From contig NC_091353.1 of the NCBI RefSeq assembly GCF_038502225.1, positions 2,373,116-2,437,115 on the forward strand: a stretch of DNA of 64,000 bases, in the 5' to 3' direction. The notes below the pieces were generated by a model. The model did not search any database and was not told the DNA's origin. It was given only the letters and a program-made list of their open reading frames with translations. Origin of the DNA: Cherax quadricarinatus (Eukaryota; Arthropoda; Malacostraca; Decapoda; Parastacidae). Position numbers and translations under genes: made by a program. This document shows, piece after piece, positions 21,336-33,712 of this stretch. Position 1 is the first letter of the stretch; every line of letters starts with the position of its first letter.

Positions 21336-21639
21336 AAAGTGGTAAATTTATGTATGATATTTTAGAGTTGGTGTATATTATATCCATTGATGTTAATTTG
21401 ATGTGGCAACCAATACTGATTGTTAGTTTAATGGGACACGCTATCTCTATTGTACTCAGTCATTGTATAGTAAAGTCAACAGAACGAACTTTGTAATAAA
21501 CACTTATAATAAATCTGTCATGTCTCCATAAAGCAAGAATTATTTAGTAACAAGTTAAATACTTAAAATTTGTCGTTTTTAATAATCGCAGTCAATAATT
21601 TATTGTTAAAAATGAATATCAGAAGAGATAGGTTTACAA

Positions 21640-22260
21640 GGCATAATATTTTTAACACTGACCGTCTCCCACCCCAGGAAGGGAATATTCACTGTTGCTC
21701 ATTCAATCACTGTCTTGCCAGAAGTATTCTGCTATCACAATTCAGATGCTTCTTGGAACTGCAACATCCCAACTCTTCCATCAGAGTGCAGGCACTGTAA
21801 TTTCCACCTCTAGGACTCAAATCCAGATAACAAGTTTCCTTGAATTCCTTCTTTAATGTTTTCTTGACGAACACCAACAGCACATCAAGTCTTAAAAACA
21901 GATTGATTTCTTTCACTCTCATCTAATATACTCACACAAACCTGTTGGATGTTCAGACTCTGAGCATTCTTAACTTCCTTTAATCCCTCTCTCCAACCTT
22001 TTCTGGGAAGATCCCTCATCTTCCTTCCCTCTTCCCTATATTTATACACCATCCTGGTCATCCTGTTTGTTTCCATCCTATCTAAATTCCCAAATCACTT
22101 CAACAACCCATCTCTGCTACTGCTTATCTCTAAGCTCAGAATTCACACCACACATTATTCTCAACATGTCGTCTCCACTGCCTGCAGCCTCCCCCTTGTT
22201 GTAATGTTTAAACCCAATGATTCACACCCACATATCAGTATTGATTCCCGGTGAACCAAG
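21640..22260 (-). mobile_element. probable retroelement remnant, unclassified
   Basis: Minus-strand pieces such as RMVYKYREEGRKMRDLPRKG then WREGLKEVKNAQSLNIQQVC (22060-21950), together with CCACTGCCTGCAGCC and TTCACACCCACATAT on the plus strand, resemble a decapod retroelement I recall only loosely. Frames are broken and no catalytic motif is visible, so this is tentative. Confidence 0.35.
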
Positions 22261-22644
22261 GAGCCACAATGCAAGAGCCAAAGAATGTACCATGTAGGAC
22301 CAGTAGCCCCAGATGAGTCTGCCAGTTCACGTGTCACAAGTGAGCCACATTGCTTTACACCTTTGGTGGGCTTGTCTGTGACTGGTCGATGTACCGAGGT
22401 ACCGATAAAACAATAGGGTCCCTATTGATTGTTAAATCCTTAGCACCTGGTTCGCTGGATGAGAGGCAGTGTATATGAGAATGTGGCATATGTTGAATAA
22501 AAGGTTACATACTCATAACATGTGGTAGGTAATACCTGATCAGCAATAATGTTTGAACACTGCTGTGTAGTTAATGCATCAGCTTAAGATTTTTATATTT
22601 TGTTTGTACAATGATTTTATTTGATTACTTTCTCTTTCTTACAG

Positions 22645-22687
22645 GATCGACAGACACCCAGAGTATCCATTCCACATTCCATTTTAA
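22645..22687 (+). CDS. aldo-keto reductase gene A, terminal coding exon
   Basis: After TTTCTTACAG, one G completes an Arg codon. The frame then reads IDRHPEYPFHIPF-stop (TAA 22685-22687). AKR1 proteins typically end with a H(K/P)(D/E)YPF(N/H)xx(F/Y) motif, so this is the natural C-terminus. Gene A in the window therefore supplies about 172 C-terminal residues, from the VKAIG region to the end. The 3' UTR follows. I see no canonical AATAAA within the next ~250 bp, so the polyadenylation site is not located. Confidence 0.88.
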
Positions 22688-23300
22688 TGATATAGAAATG
22701 TTTCGTGTTTACCATTTTGAGATGAGTTATAGCATTGTTGATTATGGTAATAATATAATATGTCTGATTCTAATTTCTGTTTTTCATGAATATAGATGAA
22801 ACAATAGCACTTGCTGTGCACATTATACCATAGAAGTTTTGAAATGATTTGCATGGAACTAGAAAATCAGTCATTAACATTTTACTCTAAATCTTGAAGT
22901 ATTAAATTTGTCTTGAAATTTCTTCTTCGTAGACTGGGAAGGGGATTGGAAACTAGGCTCAGGGAAATTCAATTAAAGAAGTTAAAAGTAAATGTGAAAT
23001 TTAGTGTATATTTTATGAAAGGAAAAAGGAAGAGGGAGGCGGAAGAAGGGAGAGAGAAAAGGGGCAGAAGCACCAGGGGTGACATGTTCACGATGTACAA
23101 AATACGAAAGTCGTTACAAAAATCTCCACTAAAATATCCAGGAGATACTACGAGGAGAATAAAAAAAAAATGATGAGCTTCAAAGAATGAAAATTTAAGT
23201 ATTATACAAATGGAAATGAGAGAGTTACTAAGGAAGTTATATAAGGGAACAACAATTAAACCAGACAGGATATAACCATAGATAATGTGAAACAGAACAG
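22688..23300 (+). other. AKR gene A 3' UTR / downstream flank
   Basis: No gene seen. A Lys/Arg/Glu-rich open frame (22913-23173) has no recognisable domain and the composition of purine-rich DNA. Confidence 0.45.
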
Positions 23301-23301
23301 G

Positions 23302-24627
23302 AAGAACTGTGTGATCCTTCAGAGTGCTAGAGAACTGTGTGATCCTTCAGAGTGCTAGAGAACTGTGTGATCCTTCAGAGTGTTAGAGAACTGTGTGATC
23401 CTTCAGAGTGCTAGAGAACTGTGTGATCCTTCAGAGTGTTAGAGAACTGTGTGATCCTTCAGAGTGCTAGAGAACTGTGTGATCCTTCAGAGTGCTAGAG
23501 AACTGTGTGATCCTTCAGAGTGCTAGAGAACTGTGTGATCCTTCAGAGTGCTAGAGAACTGTGTGATCCTTCAGAGTGTTAGACAACTGTGTGATCCTTC
23601 AGAGTGCTAGAGAACTGTGTGATCCTTCAGAGTGTTAGAGAACTGTGTGATCCTTCAGAGTGCTAGAGAACTGTGTGATCCTTCAGAGTGCTAGAGAACT
23701 GTGTGATCCTTCAGAGTGTTAGAGAACTGTGTGATCCTTCAGAGTGCTAGAGAACTGTGTGATCCTTCAGAGTGTTAGAGAACTGTGTGATCCTTCAGAG
23801 TGCTAGAGAACTGTGTGATCCTTCAGAGTGCTAGAGAACTGTGTGATCCTTCAGAGTGCTAGAGAACTGTGTGATCCTTCAGAGTGCTAGAGAACTGTGT
23901 GATCCTTCAGAGTGTTAGAGAACTGTGTGATCCTTCAGAGTGCTAGAGAACTGTGTGATCCTTCAGAGTGTTAGAGAACTGTGTGATCCTTCAGAGTGCT
24001 AGAGAACTGTGTGATCCTTCAGAGTGCTAGAGAACTGTGTGATCCTTCAGAGTGCTAGAGAACTGTGTGATCCTTCAGAGTGCTAGAGAACTGTGTGATC
24101 CTTCAGAGTGCTAGAGAACTGTGTGATCCTTCAGAGTGCTAGAGAACTGTGTGATCCTTCAGAGTGCTAGAGAACTGTGTGATCCTTCAGAGTACTAGAG
24201 AACTGTGTGATCCTTCAGAGTGCTAGAGAACTGTGTGATCCTTCAGAGTGCTAGAGAACTGTGTGATCCTTCAGAGTGTTAGAGAACTGTGTGATCCTTC
24301 AGAGTGCTAGAGAACTGTGTGATCCTTCAGAGTGCTAGAGAACTGTGTGATCCTTCAGAGTGTTAGAGAACTGTGTGATCCTTCAGAGTGCTAGAGAACT
24401 GTGTGATCCTTCAGAGTACTAGAGAACTGTGTGATCCTTCAGAGTGCTAGAGAACTGTGTGATCCTTCAGAGTGCTAGAGAACTGTGTGATCCTTCAGAG
24501 TGCCAGAGAACTGTGTGATCCTTCAGAGTGCCAGAGAACTGTGTGATCCTTCAGAGTGCTAGAGAACTGTGTGATCCTTCAGAGTGCTAGAGAACTGTGT
24601 GATCCTTCAGAGTACTAGAGAACTGTG
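23302..24627 (+). repeat. 28-bp minisatellite (~47 units)
   Basis: Each unit contains AGAACTGTGTGATCCTTCAG followed by AGTGCTAG. Variation is confined mostly to one site (GTGCTAG, GTGTTAG, GTACTAG, GTGCCAG). The array is uniform with no spacers and ends at AACTGTGAACACAG. Confidence 0.98.
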
Positions 24628-25204
24628 AACACAGTGACTCCAGTGGAAGACAGGAAATAGGCAGGAAGCTGTAAATCAAAGACCAGCTGTTCTGATTAGC
24701 ATACTGGCTAAGGTTCTAGAAAAGTATAAGAAAGAAAACAGTGGGCACTTTCCAAGACATGAATACAAGGCAACTAACATGGGCTTAGAAATGGCCAATC
24801 ATTATTGAAGAATTATAATTCCCAGAACTCTAAAACATTTCCAACTTCCTTCTCTTCAACAGCTTTCTGTTCTGCTAATTCAATATATATTTAAGCCACT
24901 CACAATATTTTTTATTTAGTCAGTAAAGATACTAATTATGTTGTTTGGTGTTAAGTCAGTTTTCGTCTTTATTAACAATGGTCTACATTTGGAATGTTGA
25001 CAGTATGAATTCCAAATCAGCATAAATCAAATGAAATGATTTTATTAAAAAAAATATGCTGCTAATGGTTAGCCTACATATTGAATCGAAGGAAGGAGAA
25101 CTCCTTAGACTTTCACCTGTGCTGTGCATCGAGACCATTAAGTTTCAATGACCAGCAATTTTACGCCATCGTGATGACATCCCATTTGCTCTCGTATTGA
25201 GTTT
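24628..25204. other. intergenic sequence, nothing recognised
   Basis: AT-rich sequence between the 28-bp array and a LINE tail. No coding motif or repeat identified. Confidence 0.45.
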
Positions 25205-25700
25205 CCATGGTACTCACCTAGTTGAGGTTGCGGGGGTCGAGTCCGAGCTCCTGGCCCCGCCTCTTCACTGATCGTTACTAGGTCACTCTCCCTGAGCCGT
25301 GAGCTTTATCATACCTCTGCTTGAAGCTATGTATGGATTCTGCCTCCACGACATTGTTTCCCAAACTATTCCACTTACTGACTACTCTGTGGCTGAAGAA
25401 ATACTTCCTAACATCCATGTGATTCGTCTGTGTCTTCAGCTTCCAACTGTGTCCCCTTGTTACTGTGTCCAATCTCTGGAACATCCTGTCTTTGTCCACC
25501 TTGGTGCAAATATCCTGATGGCACCTCTCTCCTTGTTCCTCACTGTAGTCCCCACAATTGTTGGGAAAATAGTCAAGATATGAGTGCAAAAAGTGCATCT
25601 TCACACTCATTCCAGAACCAAGTTGTCGGAAACTTGAAATCAGGTCTTGGATCAATTTTTTTTTTTCATATTCGGAAGAGTGCCTGTTTCCCAGGAAGTT
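25205..25700 (-). mobile_element. chimeric pair of retroelement fragments, minus strand
   Basis: One open frame (25733-25278) fuses two unrelated pieces. The first (about 25640-25545) reads [20 protein letters not shown] and EEQGERCHQDI, a block I know as a recurrent transposon-derived peptide in arthropods. The second (about 25520-25278) reads TRGHSWKLKTQTNHMDVRKY, FFSHRVVSKWNSLGNN and VEAESIHSFKQRYD, the C-terminal tail of a CR1-type LINE RT. The LINE 3' end is near 25205 (CTCAACTAGGTGAGTAC on the minus strand). The frame continuing across the junction is probably chance. Confidence 0.75.
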
Positions 25701-25779
25701 GTGGACAGTCTGCTTTAAAAACCAGACATTCACCTCGACACCCGCTGTTATTTTTTATTGTGTGAACTCTGCTTTTTTG

Positions 25780-26932
<1,153 letters not shown>

Positions 26933-27345
26933 TGCCTCATGGTAAGCGAGAACCACATGACGCATTAAACCACAGGACCACCCAACCCTACAATCGTCAT
27001 GTGGTTCTTGCTTACCATGAGGCAGGACAGTACAACATGGGTTCGAATCCTTGGCTAGCGCAGTGTTGTTATTGATCAATACCACTCGTTCGTGGTTACA
27101 ATAATATGTAAATGCTACTCGTGAGGCTAGTACACCAAACAGAGATGAGAATGAAATTAGCTTAGAAGCTCCCACACCTCCGCAAATCCTCAGATGGCGG
27201 CCCAACAGCTAGCTGTGTGCTGGCTGCGCCATTTTTGTAGGGTTGGGTGGTCCTGTGGTGTAAAGCGTCATGTGGTTCTCGCTTACCATGAGGCAGGCCG
27301 GTACAACATGGGTTTGAATCCTTGGCTAGCGCAGTGTTGTTATAT
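26933..27345. repeat. tRNA-like SINE copies (family E), one inverted fragment and two direct
   Basis: A minus fragment (26933-26995) is followed by plus copies at about 26996-27180 and 27236-27345. Shared parts: CATGTGGTTCTTGCTTACCA, TGAGGCAGG, a B-box-like GGTTCGAATCC and GGCTAGCGCAGTGTTGTTAT. An A-box-like TGGTGTAAAGCG is seen in the 27236 copy. Another member is at 58000-58250. Confidence 0.8.
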
Positions 27346-27360
27346 ATATAAATATATACA

Positions 27361-28123
27361 TGCTCAGGGCTGCAACATCAGATAGCGAGACTATCCGTCT
27401 CCAGGCTGTGAGCACATCTCACCCCAGGGACTTCCTCCAAACAGTTCCCAAATGGGAATGCGCCTCGACCCCAAGACCCTCCATATTACAGTGGCTCTGC
27501 ACCTTGCTGCCCCAATTCACACAGATTATACGTGTATTTGCGGCGAAGCGCAAGCCGACCAATACGGTCTACATGGTCTCAACTGCTCCAAAACCAAGGG
27601 CTGGCATGTAAGACACAATGACGTCAATGACATCATAAAGAGAACCCTTGCTACAGCAGGATGCCCAGCTGAGAGGGAGCCCCGATCACTAGCAGCCAAC
27701 AATACCCACAACCCTGCAAACCGCCCAGACGAGATCACCATCTATCCTTGGAAGAATGGCAAGCTCTTAGCATGGGACTATACCTGTGTGTCGACACTGG
27801 CTGACACCTATATCCATCACAGTATTGGGCGACAGGGAGGAGCTGCTGACCACAGGGAAGAGTACAAGATCATCAAGTACAGGGACATAAGCCAACAGTA
27901 TCAATTTGTCCCAGTGGGATCAGAGACCTTGGGATCATGGGGAAAAAATGCCACACGTTTCTTTAAAGAATTGGGTTCCAGACTCATCGACACCACCAGG
28001 GGCCCAAGGGCAGCCACTTTCATGTTTCAGCACCTCAGCGTGGCCATCCAGAGAGGAAATGCATGCTGCATACTGGGCTCTCATCCAGCTTCGAAGGAGC
28101 TGGAGGAAATTCATAAGCTTTAA
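27361..28123 (+). pseudogene. retroelement C-terminal domain with restriction-like endonuclease features
   Basis: The main frame from 27452 encodes about 223 residues to a stop at 28123. The preceding part (LRAATSDSETIRLQAVS, HPRDFLQTVP, 27364-27450) is one frame off, so a frameshift lies near 27450. Visible features: a Cys/His cluster CICGEAQADQYGLHGLNC, then VRHNDVNDII, RPDEITIYPW and GKLLAWDYTC. The cluster, then RHN, then (R/K)PD and a further Asp is the order described for the restriction-like endonuclease of R2/NeSL-type LINEs. It then continues FVPVGSETLGSWGKNATRFF and VAIQRGNACCIL. No RT is upstream, so this is a truncated copy. The 3' UTR with AATAAA lies at 28179-28184. Confidence 0.75.
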
Positions 28124-28322
28124 TACAGTGTGCCATTGTATTCATGTTTGTGTTTTCTGTAAATGTTTTCTATCTATTAATAAATGTTCACATAGAATAT
28201 AATATATAGGGGGTGGTAGGAAAAAAAAATATTCAAACAGCTCCGGGGGAGAACCTTGAGTTTTCCCTGAGGTACGTTTATTGTCTTCTCTGAGGATGAG
28301 GGTCCTCAGTCAAGTTCTAGAG

Positions 28323-28821
28323 GTAGAGTTGTAGTGAATACAGTAACACAACAACAGTGTAGAGTTGTAGTGAATACAGCAACACAACAACAGTGTAGAG
28401 TTGTAGTGAATACAGTAACACAACAACAGTGTAGAGTTGTAGTGAATACAGCAACACAACAACAGTGTAGAGTTGTAGTGAATACAGTAACACAACAACA
28501 GTGTAGAGTTGTAGTGAATACAGCAACACAACAACAGTGTAGAGTTGTAGTGAATACAGCAACACAACAACAGTGTAGAGCTGTAGTGAATACAGTAACA
28601 CAACAACAGTGTAGAGCTGTAGTGAATACAGTAACACAACAACAGTGTAGAGTTGTAGTGAATACAGTAACACAACAACAGTGTAGAGCTGTAGTGAATA
28701 CAGTAACACAACAACAGTGTAGAGTTGTAGTGAACACAGTAACACAACAACAGTGTAGAGCTGTAGTGAACACAGTAACACAACAACAGTGTAGAGTTGT
28801 AGTAAACACAGCAACACAACA
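28323..28821 (+). repeat. 36-bp minisatellite (~14 units)
   Basis: Units contain GTAGAGTTGTAGTGAATACA and ACACAACAACAGT, varying at GTAACA/GCAACA and GTTGTAG/GCTGTAG. Because 36 is divisible by three and the unit lacks stops in several frames, four long open frames arise on both strands. None is likely to be a gene. Confidence 0.96.
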
Positions 28822-29330
28822 ATATAAGACAATTATCATCCAGAAACCATCTCACCAGTGTTGCCATAACTAATAACAGTAACTTAAAAGGCTACTTAGT
28901 GTTGTGGAGTGACAGAAATTAGTAAATTCTTCTTTTATATAAATATGAGAAATATAGTTACTTGTGGAAATACAAAAAAGCCGTGTAGTTGGCAGCTGTG
29001 GTCGCAATATACACAACGGAAAGAAAATATTCTTGCAGTAATCTTCACCAGTTGCACTACCATGGCCAACAATAGTGATAAAATAGCATTTGATGTGATG
29101 GAGGTGGAAAGCTAGATAGCTGAACAGCGATCTATAATTGCACAAAACCTCAGGCTGTAAAAAAGGTCAAAAGAGGTCACCTGCCATTCGTCATAGTAGG
29201 AGCTGTCAGAAGTCACCGGTTTCAAGTCCTACACCGACTGAAAACACTTCTGGAGCAGAGGCGCAATCGTTGGCCTCCACTCCAGAACAAGAGTTATTAG
29301 AGCCAGCAAATAAACCCCCTTAAATTCCAT
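28822..29330. other. intergenic stretch, nothing recognised
   Basis: No domain found in the short frames here (28909-29115, 29138-29323). Confidence 0.4.
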
Positions 29331-29336
29331 CAATAT

Positions 29337-29628
29337 AAGATAAGATAAGATTTCGTTCGGATTTTTAACCCCGGAGGGTTAGCCACCCAGGATAACCCAA
29401 GAAAGTCAGTGCGTCATCGAGGACTGTCTAACTTATTTCCATTGTGGTCCTTAATCTTGTCCCCCAGGATGCGACCCACACCAGTCGACTAACACCCAGG
29501 TACCTATTTGCTGCTAGGTGAACAGGACAATAGTGTAAGGAAACGTGTCGGAATGTTTCCACCCGCCGGGAATCGAACCCGGGCCCTCCGTGTGTGAAGC
29601 GGCAGCTTTAGCCACCAGGCCACCGGAC
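29337..29628 (-). repeat. tRNA-derived SINE (family B), full length
   Basis: Minus orientation, starting with an (AGATA)n tail and ending in the tRNA-like head with a B box identical to GGTTCGATTCC. It directly abuts the LINE-derived sequence at 29630, so one probably inserted beside the other. Confidence 0.95.
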
Positions 29629-29639
29629 CTGGCAAAGAG

Positions 29640-31642
29640 TCACAGAGCTGCTGAGAGGGGCCAATATATATGAAATACGAAGGGAAGCACTGGTCAATGA
29701 AACTGCAAATATCGAACTTAAGAATCGCAGGAAGAGCTAAAAGCCATAAAGGAAACTGAAAAAAAAAAAGGATTTCTTCTCTTATATCAAATCTAAGGGG
29801 AAAACATCATCCAGTATTGGGCCCCTGCTTAGGCGAGATGGGACATATACAGATGATAGCCAAGAAATAAGTGAGATACTAAAGTTCCAATTCGACTCAG
29901 TGTTCAGCGAGCCGCTGCCCAGACTAAAGGGTCGACTATCCAAATGAATTCTTTGTAAAAGAGCGAGACCAAAAATTTGGTCATCTCAAAAACCTCGGAT
30001 ATTATCCTAACATCACAAGACTCTGAAAAGACAATAAATAACAAGCCCATGCACTCTGCCCCAGGCCCAGACTCATAACTACATGTTCATCCAGAACTGC
30101 AAGAAGTCCCTATCGCGTGCCTGCAGCATTCTATGGAGAGGGAGCATGGACACGGGGGTCATCCCACACACACTAAAAACAACAGACATAACCCCACTCC
30201 ACAAAGTGGCAGTAAAGCAATTGCAAAGAACTACAGACCTATAGCACTAACATCCCATAGCATAAAAATCTTTGAGAGGGTTCTAAGAAGCAAGATAGCC
30301 AACCACCTAGATGCCCATCAGTTACACAACCCAGGGCAACACGGGTTTAGAGCAGGTCGCTCCTGCCTGTCCCAGCTACTGGACCACTATGACAAGGTCC
30401 TGGATGCTGTTGAGGATAAACAAAATACAAATGTAGTAGACAGACTTTGCAAAAGCTTTCGACAAGTTTGACCACGGTGTAATAGCACACAAAATGCGTG
30501 ATAAAGAAATAACAAGAAAATATGGTAGATGGATCTACATCTTCCTGACAAACAGAACACAAAGAGTAATAGTAAACAGAGTAAAGTCCCAGGCAGCCAT
30601 GGTGAAAAGCTCTGTTCCACAAGGCACAGTACTCGCTACCATTCTATTCCTCATCCACATTTCTGACATAGACAGAGATGTAAGCCATAGCTCCGTGTCT
30701 TCCTTAGTGGATGATACCCGGATCACCATGGCAGTGACCTCCATCGAAGACACTGTGAGACTCCAAGTGGACATCAACCAAATCTTCAAATAGGCAACTC
30801 AAAACAATATGAAGTTCAACGAGGAGGAATTTCAACTACTCAGATACGGAAAACTTGAAGAAATTAAAAATGTATCAGGGAATATGAAAAATTCTAACCA
30901 TACAATAGAGCGAAAAAGAGGAACTCGCCTTCAAAGACCACAGCAATGTATCTACCTCATCGGCTAGGAAAATGATAGGATGGATAATGAGAACCTTCAA
31001 AACTAGGGATGCCAAGCCCATGATGGCACTCTTCAAATCGCTTGTGCTCTCTAGGCTGGAATACTGCTGTACACTAACGGCCCCCTTAAAGGCTGGTGAC
31101 ATTGCAGACCTGGAGAGCGTACAAAGAACTTTCACGGCACACATAAGTGCGATAAGGCACCTAAATTACTGGGAACGGTTGAAGGTCCTTGATCTGTATT
31201 CCCTGGAAAACAGGCGAGAGAGATACATGATAATATACTCTTGGAAGGTCCTGGAGAGATTGGTACCAAACCTGCACACGAAAATCATTCCATATGAAAG
31301 CAAAAGACTCGGCAGGAGATGCAACATTCCCACAGTGAAAAGCATGGGCGCCAAGAGTAATTTGAGAGATAACAAAATAAGTGTTCGGGGCCCAAGACTG
31401 TTCAGCTGCCTCCCAGCACACACAAGGGGGATTACCAATAGACCCCTGGCTGTGTTCAAGAAAGCAATGGACAGGCACCTAAAGTCAGCACCTGACCAAC
31501 CGGGCTGTGGTTCGTACGTCAGTTTGCGTGCGGCCAGCAGTAACAGCCTGGTTGATCAGACCCTGATCCACCATGAGGCCTGGTCTCAGACCGAGCTGCG
31601 GGGGCGTTGACCCCCGAAACCCTCTCCAGGTAAACTCCAGGT
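29640..31642 (+). pseudogene. diverged CR1/L2-like LINE copy, RT and tail
   Basis: Same family as 4784-6424 but older. Fragments in order: SSIGPLLRRDGTYTDDSQ, NYRPIALTSHSIKIFERV, HGFRAGRSCLSQLLDHYDK, a broken motif A, SSVPQGTVLATILFL, LVDDTRITMA (motif C reads VDD), WIMRTFKTRDAKPMM, RPLAVFKKAMDRHLKSAP and the end WSQTELRGR-stop at 31610. The 3' end CTCTCCAGGTAAACTCCAGG is preserved at about 31622-31641. At least four frameshifts. From 30972 to 31610 one frame of 212 codons stays open. Confidence 0.9.
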
Positions 31643-32257
31643 ATTATATTTCTCTCAACCATGGACTTCCTCGATGTAACTTTCTTGGAATTTTGAAAAA
31701 TCAATTAGATGGTTAAAATCTCTCAATGAATAAACAGAATATTAGAATTTTGTCCACTTCTAATGCTATATTATTGTTGTTGTGACTTAGTTCAAAATTT
31801 TACCAGTTTGACCGTAATAAAATATTTTTTAATAATAATTTTTAATTTTTAATAATAATTTTTAATAATAATTCTTGTAGACATTGACATCAGCATTTTC
31901 TGAGGAATTTTTTTTTATCAAAAATTATTAAAAAATATTATTTTCGAGATTTTTAAATACATCTTTGATATTAAAATTCTTGAGTAGAGAAGATATATCA
32001 AGAAAGTTTTCATGGTAAGGGAGAACCAATATATTTTTTTGGTAGAATAATGTTGTTTGTCCTTTATTGAATTGTAAAAAAACTATTTCTAGAATTTTTA
32101 AAAGATTTATCAATTAAATATTTTGGCTATTTTAGATCATTAGTCACTGCACAAATCTTTGAGATTAATTCATCTATAAACTCTGGGTTGCAAATGCGTA
32201 AAGTTCTCAAAAATATTGATCAGAATGCAAAAAAAATAACTATCGTGATATGAATAC

Positions 32258-32319
<62 letters not shown>
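32258..32319. repeat. (AAT)n microsatellite
   Basis: About 20 perfect AAT triplets inside the Penelope-like remnant. Confidence 0.95.
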
Positions 32320-32320
<1 letters not shown>

Positions 32321-32383
32321 TGCACATGAGAATAGTTTTTTGTTGGTTTTCTGTAAATTTTAAATTTAAAATCATGTTTCCCC

Positions 32384-32697
32384 TTTAATTTTTTTTTTTT
32401 TTTTTTTTATTCGCCGGTATTCTCCCGGTCCGGGTCTTTTCCAAGTAGTGGTGACCCGGCCTTGGCTCCCTATCTGGGGAGTGTCTCGAGACTTAAGTCT
32501 CCCATGGGAGGAGGTACAAGTACCCCCTCATCTTTGGGACCAACTGTCCGCAGGCCTAGCCACATTCCCCGCCCTCACGGGGCTCGTAGGGAGAAGCTAG
32601 GCCTCTTGTCTGCCATCTGCCCCGCCCTAAAAGGGCTCGTGGGGATGGCAGTCTTATGAGCTGCAGATGGTAGCAAGCTCAGGCTATCTTTTCCCCT
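32384..32697 (-). repeat. SINE-like repeat family A with poly(A) tail and target-site duplication
   Basis: An inverted copy of the 1950-2850 repeat, here single and complete, with a ~24-bp poly(T) on the plus strand (its 3' poly(A)). It is flanked by TTTCCCCTTTAAT (left, about 32378-32390) and TTTTCCCCTTTTAAT (right, about 32689-32703), an imperfect duplication. It splits the Penelope-like RT. Tail plus duplication shows movement by retrotransposition. Confidence 0.85.
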
Positions 32698-32955
32698 TTT
32701 AATATTAAAACATCTAGAAAGGGCAGTAAGTTATTTTGTTTAAATTCAACAGGAATAATTTATGGAATGACCTAGACTAATTTAGCAAGTAAATTGTTTA
32801 TATATATATATATATTCTTATCCATTTAAAATAAATTATCAATATATCTGTACCATTTAGCTCTATTGGGAAGGATTTTGTTAAGTAATTTTGCTTCAAA
32901 AATTACCCTTTTAAGGTAATTTTAAATGTTATTCTTTCTTAAGACATCCCTTAGT

Positions 32956-33712
32956 GAGTACGACAGCTCCTGAAGACGTCGAGAGTACGACAGCTCCTGA
33001 AGACGTCGACAGTACGACAGCTCCTGAAGACGTCGACAGTACGACAGCTCCTGAAGACGTCGACAGTACGACAGCTCCTGAAGACGTCGACAGTACGACA
33101 GCTCCTGAAGACGTCGACAGTACGACAGCTCCTGAAGACGCTGACAGTAAGACAGCTCCTGAAGACGTCGACAGTACGACAGCTCCTGAAGACGTCGACA
33201 GTACGACAGCTCCTGAAGACGTCGACAGTAAGACAGCTCCTGAAGACGTCGACAGTAAGACAGCTCCTGAAGACGTCGACAGTAAGACAGCTCCTGAAGA
33301 CGTCGACAGTACGACAGCTCCTGAAGACGTCGACAGTACGACAGCTCCTGAAGACGTTGACAGTAAGACAGCTCTTGAAGACGTCGACAGTACGACAGCT
33401 CCTGAAGACGTTGACAGTAAGACAGCTCCTGAAGACGTTGACAGTAAGACAGCTCCTGAAGACGTCGACAGTACGACAGCTCCTGAAGACGTCGACAGTA
33501 CGACAGCTCCTGAAGACGTCGACAGTAAGACAGCTCCTGAAGACGTCGACAGTAAGACAGCTCCTGAAGACGTCGACAGTAAGACAGCTCCTGAAGACGT
33601 CGACAGTACGACAGCTCCTGAAGACGTCGACAGTACGACAGCTCCTGAAGACGTTGACAGTACGACAGCTCCTGAAGACGTCGACAGTACGACAGCTCCT
33701 GAAGACGTCGAC
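32956..33712 (+). repeat. 27-bp CpG-rich minisatellite (~28 units)
   Basis: The unit contains GACAGCTCCTGAAGACGTCG. Variants are mainly TACGACAG versus TAAGACAG. Unit length is divisible by three, giving long open frames on both strands (STTAPEDVD repeats on plus). No signal peptide, start context or flanking exon supports a protein. Confidence 0.97.

Larger units (their letters stand above)
31850..32930 (-). pseudogene. Penelope-like element RT remnant, interrupted by SINE-like repeat
   Basis: Read minus from 32930. Pieces, over several frames: KWYRYIDNLF (RT motif C region, usual Y(V/A)DD decayed), LLPFLDVLILK (about 32740-32708), FLRTLRICNPEFIDELISK (about 32210-32155), PKYLIDKSFKNSRNSFF, ILVLPYHENFLDISSLLKNF (about 32035-31977) and SSENADVNVYKN. 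The LPFLDVL, FLRxxRICxPEF and LPY blocks in this order are typical of Penelope-like RTs. A family A repeat (32384-32697) and an (AAT)n tract (32258-32319) interrupt it. Confidence 0.75.

Noticed and set aside
22913..23173. Basic protein downstream of AKR A
   Set aside because: Low-complexity purine-rich sequence with no homologous motif.
28306..28873. Four overlapping open frames of ~170-185 codons
   Set aside because: They arise from a 36-bp period lacking stops on both strands. No domain, no exon signals.
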